From Verrucomicrobiota bacterium (GTDB lineage: Bacteria; Verrucomicrobiota; Verrucomicrobiia; Limisphaerales; JADJPG01), in the NCBI GenBank assembly GCA_016713365.1, contig JADJPG010000031.1, positions 1-64,000 on the forward strand: 64,000 bases of DNA, given 5' to 3'. A model generated the notes under the pieces. That model saw nothing but the letters and a program-made list of their open reading frames with translations, did not search any database and was not told the DNA's origin. Shown here piece by piece: positions 53,779-62,780 of the stretch. A program made the translations under genes and the position numbers. The stretch's first letter is position 1; each line of letters opens with the position of its first letter.

Positions 53779-55599
53779 GTGACCGCCGCCCGTCCGCCAG
53801 CCAAACGCAGCCGCCCGCGCAATCTGCTCGGCGTGCTCGCGTTTCTGAAGCGACATCCCGGCGGCGTGGCGCTCTGCATCGGCCTGCTGCTCGTCAACAT
53901 CGCCATCGAAATGACGCTGCCGCAGGTGCTCGGCAACACCATCACCGGCCTGCGCAATCATCTCGCGTCCGGAAATGAATTCTCCATCTGGCCATTTGCC
54001 CTGCTCTACCTCGGGCTCATCAGCGTGCGTGCCGCGGTCGGATTCATCCTCGGCCCGATCCGCAACCGCACCATCCAAAGCACTCTTTCGGATCTCCGTT
54101 CCGCCGTTTACAACGCGCTCCAGCGCCTCGCCTTCACCTACCACGATCGCGCGAACTCTGGAGAACTCATCTCCCGCGCCACAACGGACGTCTGGCGTCT
54201 CCAAGACTTCCTCTTCGCCTGCCTGCTGCTCAGCGTGGACATCGCCGTGTCGCTCGTCGCCACCACCACGTTGATCTTTCTCATCAGCCCGGCGCTCGGT
54301 TTCGTCGCGCTCGGCACCATGCTGCCCACCATCGCGTTGATCGCCTTCTTCGCGAGCAAGCTCCAGCCGCAGTGGCGACATGTGCACGATCAACACGGCG
54401 CGATGACCACGGTGATTCAGGAAAACATCGCCGGTGTGCGCGTGGTGAAGGCCTTCGCCCGCGAGCAATCCGAGATCTCCAAGTTCCGCGACAAGAAGGA
54501 GACGTACATGAACACGCTCCTCAACACCGTGAACTATTGGGCGTCCCGCGTGCCGCGCGCGCAGTTCCTCTACGGGCTCAGCACGCCGCTGGCGTTGTGG
54601 ATCGGCGGACGCGAAGTCATTCAAGGCAACATGCCGATCGGCGATCTCGCCAAGGTCGTCTTCTACCTCATGGCCATCGGGCATCGCGTCGGCATGATCG
54701 GGCAGTTCACCAACATCATGCAGAACGCCAGCGCCAGCGCCGAGCGGGTGCTGGAAATTCTCGACGAGCCGACCGTTCTCCCGAGCGGCACGCGCCCGAT
54801 GCCGCCCGGCCGCGGCGAAGTGACGTTCGACAACGTGAGCTTTCAATACGCGCGCGAGAAAGTCCTGAAGACCGGTGGCAAGGCCAAGGTGGAAGACAAG
54901 CCGGAGCCGAGCATACCGCGGCCCGTTCTCCACAACGTCAGCTTCACCGCGCATCAGGGACAAACCATCGCCGTCATCGGCCCGACCGGTGCTGGCAAGA
55001 CCACGCTGGTGAACCTGGTTCCGCGCTTCTACGACCCTACCGAAGGACGCGTAATCATAGACGGCGTGGATGTGCGCGAGCTGGACATTCCGCAGCTTCG
55101 CCGATCCGTCGGCGTGATTTTCCAGGAGACGTTTCTCTTCAGCGCATCCGTGGCGGAGAACATCGCCTACGGTCGGCCCCAGGCGACCCGCGCGGAGATC
55201 GAGGAATGCGCCCGCGCGGCCCAGGCGCATGAATTCATCAGCGAACTCGCCGAAGGCTACGACACGATCATCGGCGAACGCGGCATCTCGCTCAGCGGCG
55301 GCCAGCGCCAGCGCATCGCGATTGCGCGGGCGTTCCTCATGGACCCAAGGGTGCTGATTCTCGACGACGCGACGGCGAGTGTGGATTCCAAGACGGAACG
55401 ATTGATTCAAGAGGCGATGAAGAAGCTCTGCGAAGGGCGCACGACGTTTGTGATCGCGCAACGTCTCTCCACGTTGCAGCACGCCGATCAGATCCTCGTG
55501 TTGCAAGCCGGGCGCATTGTCGCCTCGGGAAAACACGAGCAATTGGCGAAGGAAAGCGCGCTGTATCGCGAGCTGTTCAATCAGGCGGACGCCCGATAG
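53779..55599 (+). CDS. ABC exporter half-transporter with degenerate ATP site
   Basis: Type-IV ABC exporter subunit of 606 residues: six-helix membrane domain (about 20-330; LNTVNYWASRVPRAQFLYGL), then an ATPase domain with Walker A GPTGAGKT (401-408), an insertion before it (about 355-385, KVLKTGGKAKVEDKPEPSIP), signature LSGGQ (505-509), Walker B ending LDDATASVD in which the catalytic Glu is Asp530, and a switch position with Gln561 (VIAQRLS) instead of His. A degenerate Walker B plus Gln switch with an intact LSGGQ is the pattern of one subunit of heterodimeric exporters (TM287, BmrC type). The matching partner is the ABC gene at 58290. Start is GTG 53779, the first start in frame after the divergent ROK gene. 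Confidence 0.92.
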   Translation: MTAARPPAKRSRPRNLLGVLAFLKRHPGGVALCIGLLLVNIAIEMTLPQVLGNTITGLRNHLASGNEFSIWPFALLYLGLISVRAAVGFILGPIRNRTIQSTLSDLRSAVYNALQRLAFTYHDRANSGELISRATTDVWRLQDFLFACLLLSVDIAVSLVATTTLIFLISPALGFVALGTMLPTIALIAFFASKLQPQWRHVHDQHGAMTTVIQENIAGVRVVKAFAREQSEISKFRDKKETYMNTLLNTVNYWASRVPRAQFLYGLSTPLALWIGGREVIQGNMPIGDLAKVVFYLMAIGHRVGMIGQFTNIMQNASASAERVLEILDEPTVLPSGTRPMPPGRGEVTFDNVSFQYAREKVLKTGGKAKVEDKPEPSIPRPVLHNVSFTAHQGQTIAVIGPTGAGKTTLVNLVPRFYDPTEGRVIIDGVDVRELDIPQLRRSVGVIFQETFLFSASVAENIAYGRPQATRAEIEECARAAQAHEFISELAEGYDTIIGERGISLSGGQRQRIAIARAFLMDPRVLILDDATASVDSKTERLIQEAMKKLCEGRTTFVIAQRLSTLQHADQILVLQAGRIVASGKHEQLAKESALYRELFNQADAR

Positions 55600-55606
55600 C
55601 GATACC

Positions 55607-58180
55607 TCACGGTCGACGCGGCGTGACGACGCGATAGAAGATCGAACCGCCGTCGAAAGTCGCGTTGGTGTCCGTGACCCGAACCAATCGGTTGGTCGAC
55701 GTCGCCACAACATCCGCCACTCGCCGCCATCCTTCGCTCCAGTCGCCGGTCTGCTTCTCCACAGTGTAGGTGCGATTCGAACTCGCCGCGAACGTCAGCG
55801 TCACTCCCTCGGCTAATCGTTCGGCACTGAGAATCGCCAGCCGGCTCAGCGCATTGGTGGGATTCGTTCCCGCGAAGTATTCGTCGCGATCCGACAGTCC
55901 GTCGCCATCGACGTCTGCCGATCCGCTCTGCGCAAGATTCGTCGGATAACCAAACGCCTTCTCCCAGAGATCGGGCAGTCCGTCCTGATCCGCATCCGGC
56001 AGCAGCTTGATGGTAAAGGATCGCCGCGTTCCAGAGGGGCTCGCCGGATTTCGCACCGTCACGCGCCACGCGCCTGCGTGCTCCGCCCGGACATTCGGCA
56101 GTGTGAAGAAACTCTCGCCTCCCGTAACGACATTGCTGGCGAAGGTCGTTGAACCTTTCTGCCACTGCACGCTGAACGGTTCCGGATTGCCCGAGAATCC
56201 GACACTCAGGCTGAGAGTTCCGCCTGCCACCACCGATTGACTGAGCGGCGGAATGGTAATCACAGGCTTCACCAACACCGTCAGAAAGGCCGGAGCGCTC
56301 GTCACTGCACCAAAGGCATTCGACGCGACGTAGGAGTATTCGCCCTCGTTCGCGAGCAAAGCCTTCTTGAGCTTCAACGTCGCATTGGTGGCGCCCACCA
56401 ACGGCGTTCCATCAAAATGCCATTGGAAACGAATGGGCTTCGGACCTTCAACCTTCGCGTCGAAGCGAGCCGCCGATCCCGACCGTACCGACTTCGGCGC
56501 AAGTTCGCTGACAATGCGAAGAGGCTCGATCGTCACGGTGGCCACCTGACTGGTGGCGACGCCGTGGAGATTTGAAACCGTCAACCAGTAGTCGCCCGCT
56601 GCGGTCAGGCCCACTCGTTCCATGGCTAGTGAGAGATTCGTCGCACCCGGAAGCGATTCACCATCGCGAAACCATTGCACGGTGCGCGGATGCTGGCCAT
56701 ACGCGGAGGCGTCCAGCACCAGCTGATTGCTCAACACGACCGACTGCGCCACCGGGTGCTGAATGAATCGCGGCGGCCCAACGGCAATCAAGGAATGCTC
56801 CAGTGCGCGCGCGATGTTTAGGCGTCCGTTCGAAACCAGTTTTCCCGCCAGCGCCGGCAGTCGATCCGCAGAGTCGATCAAGGCCCGCCGAAGATCCGCG
56901 GGACTCGCCGCCGGATTCACCGAGAGCAGCAAAGCCGCGGCTCCAGCGACGTGCGGGGTCGCGGCGGACGTGCCGAAGAACGCCGAGTCGTAGTCGTTGG
57001 CATCCGGTCCGAAGGTGGACACGATGTTCAGTCCGGGCGCCGCAAGATCGACATTGGTGCGGCCGTAGTGCGACTTTCCATTGAACGGAAAGTTGGCCAA
57101 CTCGCCCTTTTGGTTCACCGCAGCGACCGCGATCAAGCCGTCGAGCGAATGACTGGCCGGATAGAACGGAGAGGTGTCGTTGTTTCGTCTCTGATTTCCC
57201 GCCGCCGCGCAAACAACGATCCCTTGCTGGATCAACGCCTCAATCGCGTCCTTCTCGGCGTGCGAAAAAGGAATGCCGCCGTAGCTCATGTTCACGACGC
57301 GGATATTCACTCCGCTCAGTTTCATATCCAGCACGTACGAGAGCGCTTCCAGTTCGTCCGCCAACGAGATGGTGTTCGACGCGCGGATGGCCCGAACCGT
57401 CATCAGCTTCACCGCGTGATTCACACCGGTGATTCCGATGCCGTTCGAAGCTCGAGCGCCAATGATCCCGGCCACCGCTGTTCCGTGATAGTAACCGTTC
57501 GCACCAGCATCGAACGGATCGCTGTCGTTCCCGTTCGCGTCGTCGGCGACGTCGATTCCAAAGACGTCGTCAATGTAGCCATTCGCATCGTCATCGATGT
57601 GATTGCCCGCAATCTCCCCGGGGTTCCGCCACAGATTCTCGATCAAATCCTCGTGGTGGTAATTGATTCCAGAATCGATGACGACTACGACCGTGTCCGC
57701 AGTTCCGGTGGTGATTAGCCACGCGACAGGCGCAGCGATATTCGTGAGCGCCCATTGAGCGGACCGCAATGGATCTGCAGAGCTCAGCGCAAACGCACGC
57801 TCGGTGGTGGAATCTGCAACGACGGGTTCCGGGAGCGTTGGCAACGCGGAGACAAGGTAGTTGGGTTCCACGGCGAGAACGGCTGGATCGCGCCGGAGCA
57901 TTTCGAGTTTTTCAGAAACGTCTCCCACGTTCAGGCGAATCCGTTGCCAGCCCAGGCGACGGAGGGTTCGGCTCGCGGCGGTTTGAGGATTTTGGGATGC
58001 CGCCTTCAGCTGAGGCGCCGCGCCGTCGCGGAGCTTGACGAGAAACTCCCCATCAATGGATGTCGCAGCAGTCGCATTCTCTACCGCGCCAAGAAACATC
58101 GTGACGAACAGAAGCATCCACGCCGCAGGAGATCTTCTCGCGATGGCGAATGACTGAAGTCGACGAATGGAACACATCAT
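55607..58180 (-). CDS. Secreted subtilisin-family serine protease with Ig-like and C-terminal sorting modules
   Basis: Protein of 857 residues. Signal peptide (AAWMLLFVTMFLGAVENATA), an inhibitor-like pro-region (about 40-110), then the S8 catalytic domain with Asp169 (VVVIDSGINYHHEDL), His232 (GYYHGTAVAG), oxyanion Asn329 and Ser405 (FFGTSAATPHVAG). Calcium-binding-like insertion DDANGYIDDVFGIDVADDAN lies after the Asp. Three Ig-like domains follow (about 475-720), then calcium repeats (DADQDGLPD, DVDGDGLSD) and a C-terminal module (SNRTYTVEKQ ... FYRVVTP) that is nearly the same as in the giant protein at 20166-27149. It lies opposite to and between two halves of an ABC exporter. Its substrate is unknown; self-processing is likely. 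Confidence 0.93.
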   Translation of the reverse strand: MMCSIRRLQSFAIARRSPAAWMLLFVTMFLGAVENATAATSIDGEFLVKLRDGAAPQLKAASQNPQTAASRTLRRLGWQRIRLNVGDVSEKLEMLRRDPAVLAVEPNYLVSALPTLPEPVVADSTTERAFALSSADPLRSAQWALTNIAAPVAWLITTGTADTVVVVIDSGINYHHEDLIENLWRNPGEIAGNHIDDDANGYIDDVFGIDVADDANGNDSDPFDAGANGYYHGTAVAGIIGARASNGIGITGVNHAVKLMTVRAIRASNTISLADELEALSYVLDMKLSGVNIRVVNMSYGGIPFSHAEKDAIEALIQQGIVVCAAAGNQRRNNDTSPFYPASHSLDGLIAVAAVNQKGELANFPFNGKSHYGRTNVDLAAPGLNIVSTFGPDANDYDSAFFGTSAATPHVAGAAALLLSVNPAASPADLRRALIDSADRLPALAGKLVSNGRLNIARALEHSLIAVGPPRFIQHPVAQSVVLSNQLVLDASAYGQHPRTVQWFRDGESLPGATNLSLAMERVGLTAAGDYWLTVSNLHGVATSQVATVTIEPLRIVSELAPKSVRSGSAARFDAKVEGPKPIRFQWHFDGTPLVGATNATLKLKKALLANEGEYSYVASNAFGAVTSAPAFLTVLVKPVITIPPLSQSVVAGGTLSLSVGFSGNPEPFSVQWQKGSTTFASNVVTGGESFFTLPNVRAEHAGAWRVTVRNPASPSGTRRSFTIKLLPDADQDGLPDLWEKAFGYPTNLAQSGSADVDGDGLSDRDEYFAGTNPTNALSRLAILSAERLAEGVTLTFAASSNRTYTVEKQTGDWSEGWRRVADVVATSTNRLVRVTDTNATFDGGSIFYRVVTPRRP

Positions 58181-58289
58181 TGAACGGGCAGCATGGAGTC
58201 AAATCCCCATCGCGCTGGCAAGGCGATTTAGGTGCATTCGCTTGGAATGCCCAGCGCTCTTCGCCATGCTGCCGACGCGCGCAACGAAC

Positions 58290-60092
58290 ATGGCCAGCCA
58301 GATCGACATCGAGCTTGAAGAAGCCACCGCCCAGAAGCGGATGAGCCGTGCCATCTTCTCCCGGCTTGCCGCGTTCGTCCGTCCTTACCGCCGGATCTTC
58401 ATCCTGAACCTGATCTTCACGCTGCTCGCCACGATTTCCCAGTTGCTCGGGCCGAAGTTCATCCAGGTCGGAATCGATCGTTATCTGACCAACTTTCAAG
58501 ACGCGTCTATCGCCGTCCGCGGGATACTTTTCGTCAGCCTCATTTACCTCGGCAACCTCCTCGTCGGCTGGTCGCTCTCCGTCGCGCAGGTGAAGAGCGC
58601 CATTCGCGTCGGCCAGGGCGCGATGAACGATCTGCGGCTCGCCGTCTTTGAGCACATCCAGAAACTTTCGCTGAACTACTTCGACAAGACCCACCAAGGC
58701 CGGATCATCGCGCGCGCCGACACCGACATCGATTCGCTCGATCGCATCATGACCTGGGGCGCGAACCAGATGCTCGCCAGTTCGCTGACGTTGATTGGTG
58801 TCGTCGTGTTGATGGTTCAATACGACTGGCGACTGTGCCTGGCGGTGACCGCCGTATTGCCACCGCTCTTTGTCGCAACGCGGTTGTTTCACAAGTTCGG
58901 TCTGGCCGCGCATCGCAAGGTGCGTGCGCAAACCTCCCGTCTCACGGCGGCCATGGCGGAGAACATCGCTGGCGTGCGGGTCGTCCAGGCGTTCTCGCGC
59001 GAGGAGGAAAACCTCGCGCGCTTTCAGGAACTGCACGAGACGCATAATGCGCTCGCACTGGCCGCAGCCCGGGTGTTTCACACCTACATGCCGTTCCTCG
59101 GATTCGTGTCCGGCCTCGGCACATTGATCATTCTGGCCTACGGCGGAACGTTGGTCCTGCGACACGAGATCACGGTCGGCGAGCTGGCGGCGTTCGCGCT
59201 CTACATCGGGATGTTCTTCGGGCCCATCCAGACAATGGGCGATCTTTACAACGCGATCCTTTCCACCGCGGCGAGTGCGGAACGGATCTTCCAGTTACTT
59301 GATACGCAGCCGCAGGTGCGCAATCGCGACAACGCCGCGCCGCTGCCGGCGATTCGCGGCCACGTGGTGTTCGACGATGTTTGGTTTCGCTACGACACGA
59401 CACCAGCGGACTCGTGGGTGTTGAAAGGCATTCAACTCGACGCGCGTCCCGGCCAGACCGTCGCGCTGGTTGGCCACACCGGTTCGGGGAAGACAAGCAT
59501 CATCAGCCTCATCGCGCGCTTCTACGAAGCGCAGCGCGGACGCATCACGATTGACGGAATCGATCTCCAAGGCACCACCGTGGAGTCGTTGCACGAACAG
59601 ATCGGCATCGTGACGCAGGAGAATTTTCTCTTCACCGGCACCGTGATGGAGAACTTGAAATTCGGGAAACCAGGTGCCACCGACGAGGAAGTCATCGTCG
59701 CCGCGAAAACCCTGGGCACGCATGACATCATCCTGCGACTCACCGACGGATATCAGACGAAGGTCAGTGAACGCGGCGGGAACTTCAGCGCGGGCGAACG
59801 TCAGTTGCTGACGTTCACGCGGGCGATGGTCGCGCAGCCGCGCATTCTGATTTTGGATGAAGCCACCAGCGCGGTCGACGTGCAGACGGAGGGTGTGATT
59901 CAGAGAGCGCTGGAGGAGTTGTTCGCACGCCGGACGTGCTTCGTGGTCGCACACCGCCTGTCCACGGTGCGTCACGCGCACCAGATTCTAGTGCTGGATC
60001 ACGGGGAGATTGTGGAACGCGGCACGCACGACGAATTGATCGCCCGGAACGCACACTACGCAAAGCTACATGCCGAGTTCGTCCGGCAATAG
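58290..60092 (+). CDS. ABC exporter half-transporter with canonical ATP site and altered signature
   Basis: Type-IV exporter subunit of 600 residues with a six-helix membrane domain (about 20-330; ILFVSLIYLGNLLVGWSLSV) and ATPase domain. Walker A GHTGSGKTS starts at 395, Walker B LDEATSAVD with catalytic Glu524 and the switch His555 (VVAHRLS) are intact, but the signature reads FSAGER (499-504) instead of LSGGQ. This is the complement of the gene at 53779, which has an intact signature but altered Walker B and switch residues. Together they would give one active and one inactive ATP site, as in BmrCD or TM287/288. ATG 58290 is preferred over ATG 58266. The substrate could be lipid, drug or peptide. 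Confidence 0.93.
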   Translation: MASQIDIELEEATAQKRMSRAIFSRLAAFVRPYRRIFILNLIFTLLATISQLLGPKFIQVGIDRYLTNFQDASIAVRGILFVSLIYLGNLLVGWSLSVAQVKSAIRVGQGAMNDLRLAVFEHIQKLSLNYFDKTHQGRIIARADTDIDSLDRIMTWGANQMLASSLTLIGVVVLMVQYDWRLCLAVTAVLPPLFVATRLFHKFGLAAHRKVRAQTSRLTAAMAENIAGVRVVQAFSREEENLARFQELHETHNALALAAARVFHTYMPFLGFVSGLGTLIILAYGGTLVLRHEITVGELAAFALYIGMFFGPIQTMGDLYNAILSTAASAERIFQLLDTQPQVRNRDNAAPLPAIRGHVVFDDVWFRYDTTPADSWVLKGIQLDARPGQTVALVGHTGSGKTSIISLIARFYEAQRGRITIDGIDLQGTTVESLHEQIGIVTQENFLFTGTVMENLKFGKPGATDEEVIVAAKTLGTHDIILRLTDGYQTKVSERGGNFSAGERQLLTFTRAMVAQPRILILDEATSAVDVQTEGVIQRALEELFARRTCFVVAHRLSTVRHAHQILVLDHGEIVERGTHDELIARNAHYAKLHAEFVRQ

Positions 60093-60103
60093 CGCGGCGA
60101 CTG

Positions 60104-61513
60104 TCAGAAACTCTTCGTTGCGGCTTCCGCTCTGGACGTCACGGCTCTGGCTGGAGTCGGTTCGGCGGGTACTGTTTCGCGTGAGGATTCCTGCGCCACA
60201 TACTTTTCGCCGCCGCTCGGAACCGGAGGTTCTCCCAGGATTCGATCCAGATCCTCGACAGCACCCTTGAGCTGGCCGGCGAGCACGTCGAGCTTTCCGG
60301 CAATCTCGCTGGTGTTGGAGGCGCTGCTGGCGGAGCTCTGAGTGATCTTGTCGATCTGGGAGACGGCGGTGTTGATCTGGGCGATGCCCTGGCTTTGTTC
60401 CTGGGACGCCGTCGCGATCTGGCCGACCAGATCGTCGACTTCACGAATCTTGGCGACGATGTCCCGGAGGCCCTCGCCCACTTTTGCGCTGCGCTCCACG
60501 CCGCGCTCGCCCTTCTCCATCGAGTCCTGAATCTTCTCCGCCGTTTCCCGGGCAGCGGCAGCGCTGCGCTGCGCGAGATTGCGAACCTCATCCGCCACCA
60601 CGGCAAACCCCTGGCCCGCTTCTCCGGCGCGCGCGGCCTCGACCGCAGCGTTCAGCGCAAGGATGTTCGTCTGGAAGGCAATCTCGTCGATGACCTTGAT
60701 GATCTTGGCGATGTTATCGTTGCCCGCCTTGATCTCGCTCATCGCCGCGCTCATTTCATCCATCGTCACCGCGTTGCTCTCCGCGGCATTGCGCGTTTCC
60801 GTGGCGAGATCCTTTGCGCGCCGGGCGTGCTCGGCATTGCGCTGCGTCATGCTGGCCATCTCTTCAATCGATGCGCTGGTTTCCTCGAGGGACGCCGCTT
60901 GGTCGCTGGCTCCGTTGGCGAGGGCGTGGCTGGCATGGGCAAGGTTTCCCGTGTGGCCGGCAATCGATGAGGACGCTTCGCGCAGCGTTTGAATGACGCT
61001 GCCCTGAGCCTGAATGAACTTCCCGAAGCGCGCGGCGATCAGGCAGGACGGAATGGTTTCCACCACCACGAACAAGGCGTGCAGCAGCACGATACCGAAG
61101 GTCGCCTGATAGTTGAAAACGCTGGCCGGCAGCAGGAAGAAGAATGCCACGTGATGCACGGCGATCGTCGCCGCCGCCGAGGCGATGACCAGCCAGTCCG
61201 CGAGCACGATCAACATGGCGATCGTGACGAAGACGTGGAAATGCAGCTCGATCATGCCGCGCCCGGAATGAATCAACAGCCCTGCGAACCATTGGGTCGC
61301 CACCGCGATGGCCACGGAGGTGACGCGCGCAGACGGATTCAGGAAGTACAGCAATCCGGGGCCGGCCAGCGCGAGAGCGCCAATCAGGGCCACGGGCAGC
61401 AGCGGGAGGTGGGAGGCGGACGCGACGCCGATGCAGACCGGGATGTTCAGGGCCAGAAAGATGAGGAACAGCCGGTGGGTTTTCTGGCGGTATTGTTTTT
61501 CGAACTCGTTCAT
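60104..61513 (-). CDS. Methyl-accepting chemotaxis protein with multi-helix membrane sensor
   Basis: Chemoreceptor of 469 residues. N-terminal membrane region (about 13-165) has six likely helices and the His-rich segment GMIELHFHVFVTIAML and IAVHHVAFFFLLPAS, a layout known from a class of receptors without a periplasmic ligand domain. It is followed by a coiled-coil signalling domain: the kinase-contact hairpin is IDEIAFQTNILALNAAVEAA followed by RAGEAGQGFAVVADEVRNLA. No HAMP domain is obvious. The C-terminal tail is Pro/Ala-rich with no CheB/CheR pentapeptide. The ligand may be membrane-bound or reflect redox state; histidines could bind a metal or heme. The adjacent gene (4 bases upstream) encodes a thiol-fold protein that may be part of the sensor. 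Confidence 0.92.
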   Translation of the reverse strand: MNEFEKQYRQKTHRLFLIFLALNIPVCIGVASASHLPLLPVALIGALALAGPGLLYFLNPSARVTSVAIAVATQWFAGLLIHSGRGMIELHFHVFVTIAMLIVLADWLVIASAAATIAVHHVAFFFLLPASVFNYQATFGIVLLHALFVVVETIPSCLIAARFGKFIQAQGSVIQTLREASSSIAGHTGNLAHASHALANGASDQAASLEETSASIEEMASMTQRNAEHARRAKDLATETRNAAESNAVTMDEMSAAMSEIKAGNDNIAKIIKVIDEIAFQTNILALNAAVEAARAGEAGQGFAVVADEVRNLAQRSAAAARETAEKIQDSMEKGERGVERSAKVGEGLRDIVAKIREVDDLVGQIATASQEQSQGIAQINTAVSQIDKITQSSASSASNTSEIAGKLDVLAGQLKGAVEDLDRILGEPPVPSGGEKYVAQESSRETVPAEPTPARAVTSRAEAATKSF

Positions 61514-61516
61514 AAG

Positions 61517-62092
61517 TCAGCGGGTGTATTTCAAGTGGAGAGGATCAAGTGCTTGGCGCAGTTGCTCGGAGGTCGCACAACCAAAAGCTGGAAGCGCGGC
61601 GACGGATTGTCCGCTGCGGATTCGTTCCCAGATGGCGACGTCTTGAAAGACCACCCCATCGCGGGCGCGCACCGGAGCGTAACCGCCAGAGTAGGCGAGA
61701 CTGCCATCGGGCCGGAACAGCAGGAGCCATGGTCCGCCCACGACGCCGTAATCGCGCTCCACGCCCGCGGGTTCAGCGGACTGCACTTCGAATCGTGTAT
61801 TCCCAAGGAGAGCCCGGAGATCCGGCGCGTCCCCGATGAGCACAACGATTTCCGCAAGCCCGTCCTGCGTCCCTCGCGATTGCAAGTGGCGCGCGACGGA
61901 AAGCGAGCATCCACAATCCGCCGCGAGAAGATGCACGGCCTTCCATTCAGGACCGGCCGCCGGAAAAGTCTTGAGACTGTGATTCGTCGAAGACGGAACT
62001 GGAACGAGATGGTTCGCGGCCAGATACGCGAGTGGAACGTTGATCAGGATCGCCCAGACCGTGAAAACGACTAGACGGCCCTTCGCCCCCAT
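61517..62092 (-). CDS. Membrane-anchored thioredoxin-fold-like protein
   Basis: Protein of 191 residues if started at ATG 62092: one membrane helix (RLVVFTVWAILINVPLAYLA), then an extracytoplasmic domain with the motif AADCGCS (two Cys one apart) at the N-terminal end of a helix (SLSVARHLQSRG), EIVVLIGDAP, VVGGPWLLLFRPDG and SLAYSGGYAPVRARDG. The topology resembles a thioredoxin fold, with CxC in place of CxxC, and a GGP segment where a cis-Pro is expected. A longer frame starting at 62212 is possible. The chemoreceptor begins 3 bases after its stop, so the two are almost surely co-transcribed. Role uncertain; it may report redox or metal state to the receptor. Confidence 0.7.
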   Translation of the reverse strand: MGAKGRLVVFTVWAILINVPLAYLAANHLVPVPSSTNHSLKTFPAAGPEWKAVHLLAADCGCSLSVARHLQSRGTQDGLAEIVVLIGDAPDLRALLGNTRFEVQSAEPAGVERDYGVVGGPWLLLFRPDGSLAYSGGYAPVRARDGVVFQDVAIWERIRSGQSVAALPAFGCATSEQLRQALDPLHLKYTR

Positions 62093-62307
62093 CAAGAAAC
62101 GGAGCGTCGGCGCTGAGGCAAGCTTCAGAATCCGGGCAACAGCTCCTCCGTCACGTATGAGAAGCGTGAGCGAAGAAGCAGGCGACGGCTCGTGAGAACG
62201 ATATTTCTGCACCCATGGCTTTCGGGCGTTCTCTCCGACACTTTAGAGTCTGTCTGAAAATTCTGCGTGGGGCTGTTTCAGGACAACACGAAAAGAGATT
62301 GTCCTCC
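62093..62307. other. Intergenic region upstream of the thiol-fold gene
   Basis: Contains the possible longer N terminus of the preceding gene (to 62212) and a GGACAA/TTGTCC hairpin at about 62281-62304. A GAGTCTGTCTGAAAATTCTG stretch at 62246-62265 resembles some insertion-sequence ends, but no transposase or second end was seen. Confidence 0.3.
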
Positions 62308-62343
62308 CAAAAATAAAAGCGCCCTCCGGCAAGCCAGAGGGCG
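62308..62343 (-). terminator. Intrinsic terminator after secG
   Basis: On the minus strand an 11-base stem CGCCCTCUGGC/GCCGGAGGGCG (one U-G pair) with loop UU is followed by CUUUUAUUUUU. It ends the pgk-tpiA-secG transcript 25 bases after the secG stop. Confidence 0.9.
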
Positions 62344-62367
62344 TTTGAAAGAATCGTCGAAGGCGAA

Positions 62368-62763
62368 CTACTTCTTCTCGACTGCGTTCGTGTTGAGAAG
62401 CAGGCCAGCCGCGTTCGTGGAAGCCGCGGCCGCGTTGGTTTTCGGCGCGGCAGTCGGAGCCACGAGGCTCAGTTTGTCTTCCGTAGAGAGCAGGTTGCGC
62501 GGATCGACGCCGCCGGTGCGCATCTGCTTGCCGAAGAGAATGGAGATGAGAAGCGTGAGCGCAAAGAAGATGCCCGCGGTGTACTTGGTCATCTTGGTGA
62601 GCGCGTTGCCGCTGCCGGCACCGAAGAGCGCGTCCGTGGCACCACCGCCGAAGGCCTGGCCCATGCCGGCTTCCTTCTTGGGCAATTGAATCAGCACCAG
62701 GAGGATCAAGACGAGGCAGTCAATGACCAGGGCGAAGGTAAGCAACCAGATGAAGATGTTCAT
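62368..62763 (-). CDS. secG: Preprotein translocase subunit SecG
   Basis: Small membrane subunit of the SecYEG channel, 131 residues. Two membrane helices: about 3-26 (IFIWLLTFALVIDCLVLILL) and about 62-82 (AGIFFALTLLISILFG). Between them is the conserved cytoplasmic loop QLPKKEAGMGQAFGGGATDA, FGAGSGNALTKMTKY, which defines SecG. An unusually long Ala/Asn/Thr-rich tail (about 90-131) follows. The gene is 18 bases after tpiA and closes the glycolytic run; the tpiA-secG order is common in bacteria. A terminator follows. Confidence 0.95.
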   Translation of the reverse strand: MNIFIWLLTFALVIDCLVLILLVLIQLPKKEAGMGQAFGGGATDALFGAGSGNALTKMTKYTAGIFFALTLLISILFGKQMRTGGVDPRNLLSTEDKLSLVAPTAAPKTNAAAASTNAAGLLLNTNAVEKK

Positions 62764-62780
62764 AGCGTTCTTTCGGTAGA

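Noticed and set aside
53743..55713. 656-codon minus-strand frame opposite the first ABC gene
   Set aside because: The plus strand carries all ABC exporter motifs; the antisense product has low-complexity composition.
62246..62265. Insertion-sequence-like end (GAGTCTGTCTGAAAATT)
   Set aside because: Resemblance only; no transposase, no matching inverted end and no target duplication visible.
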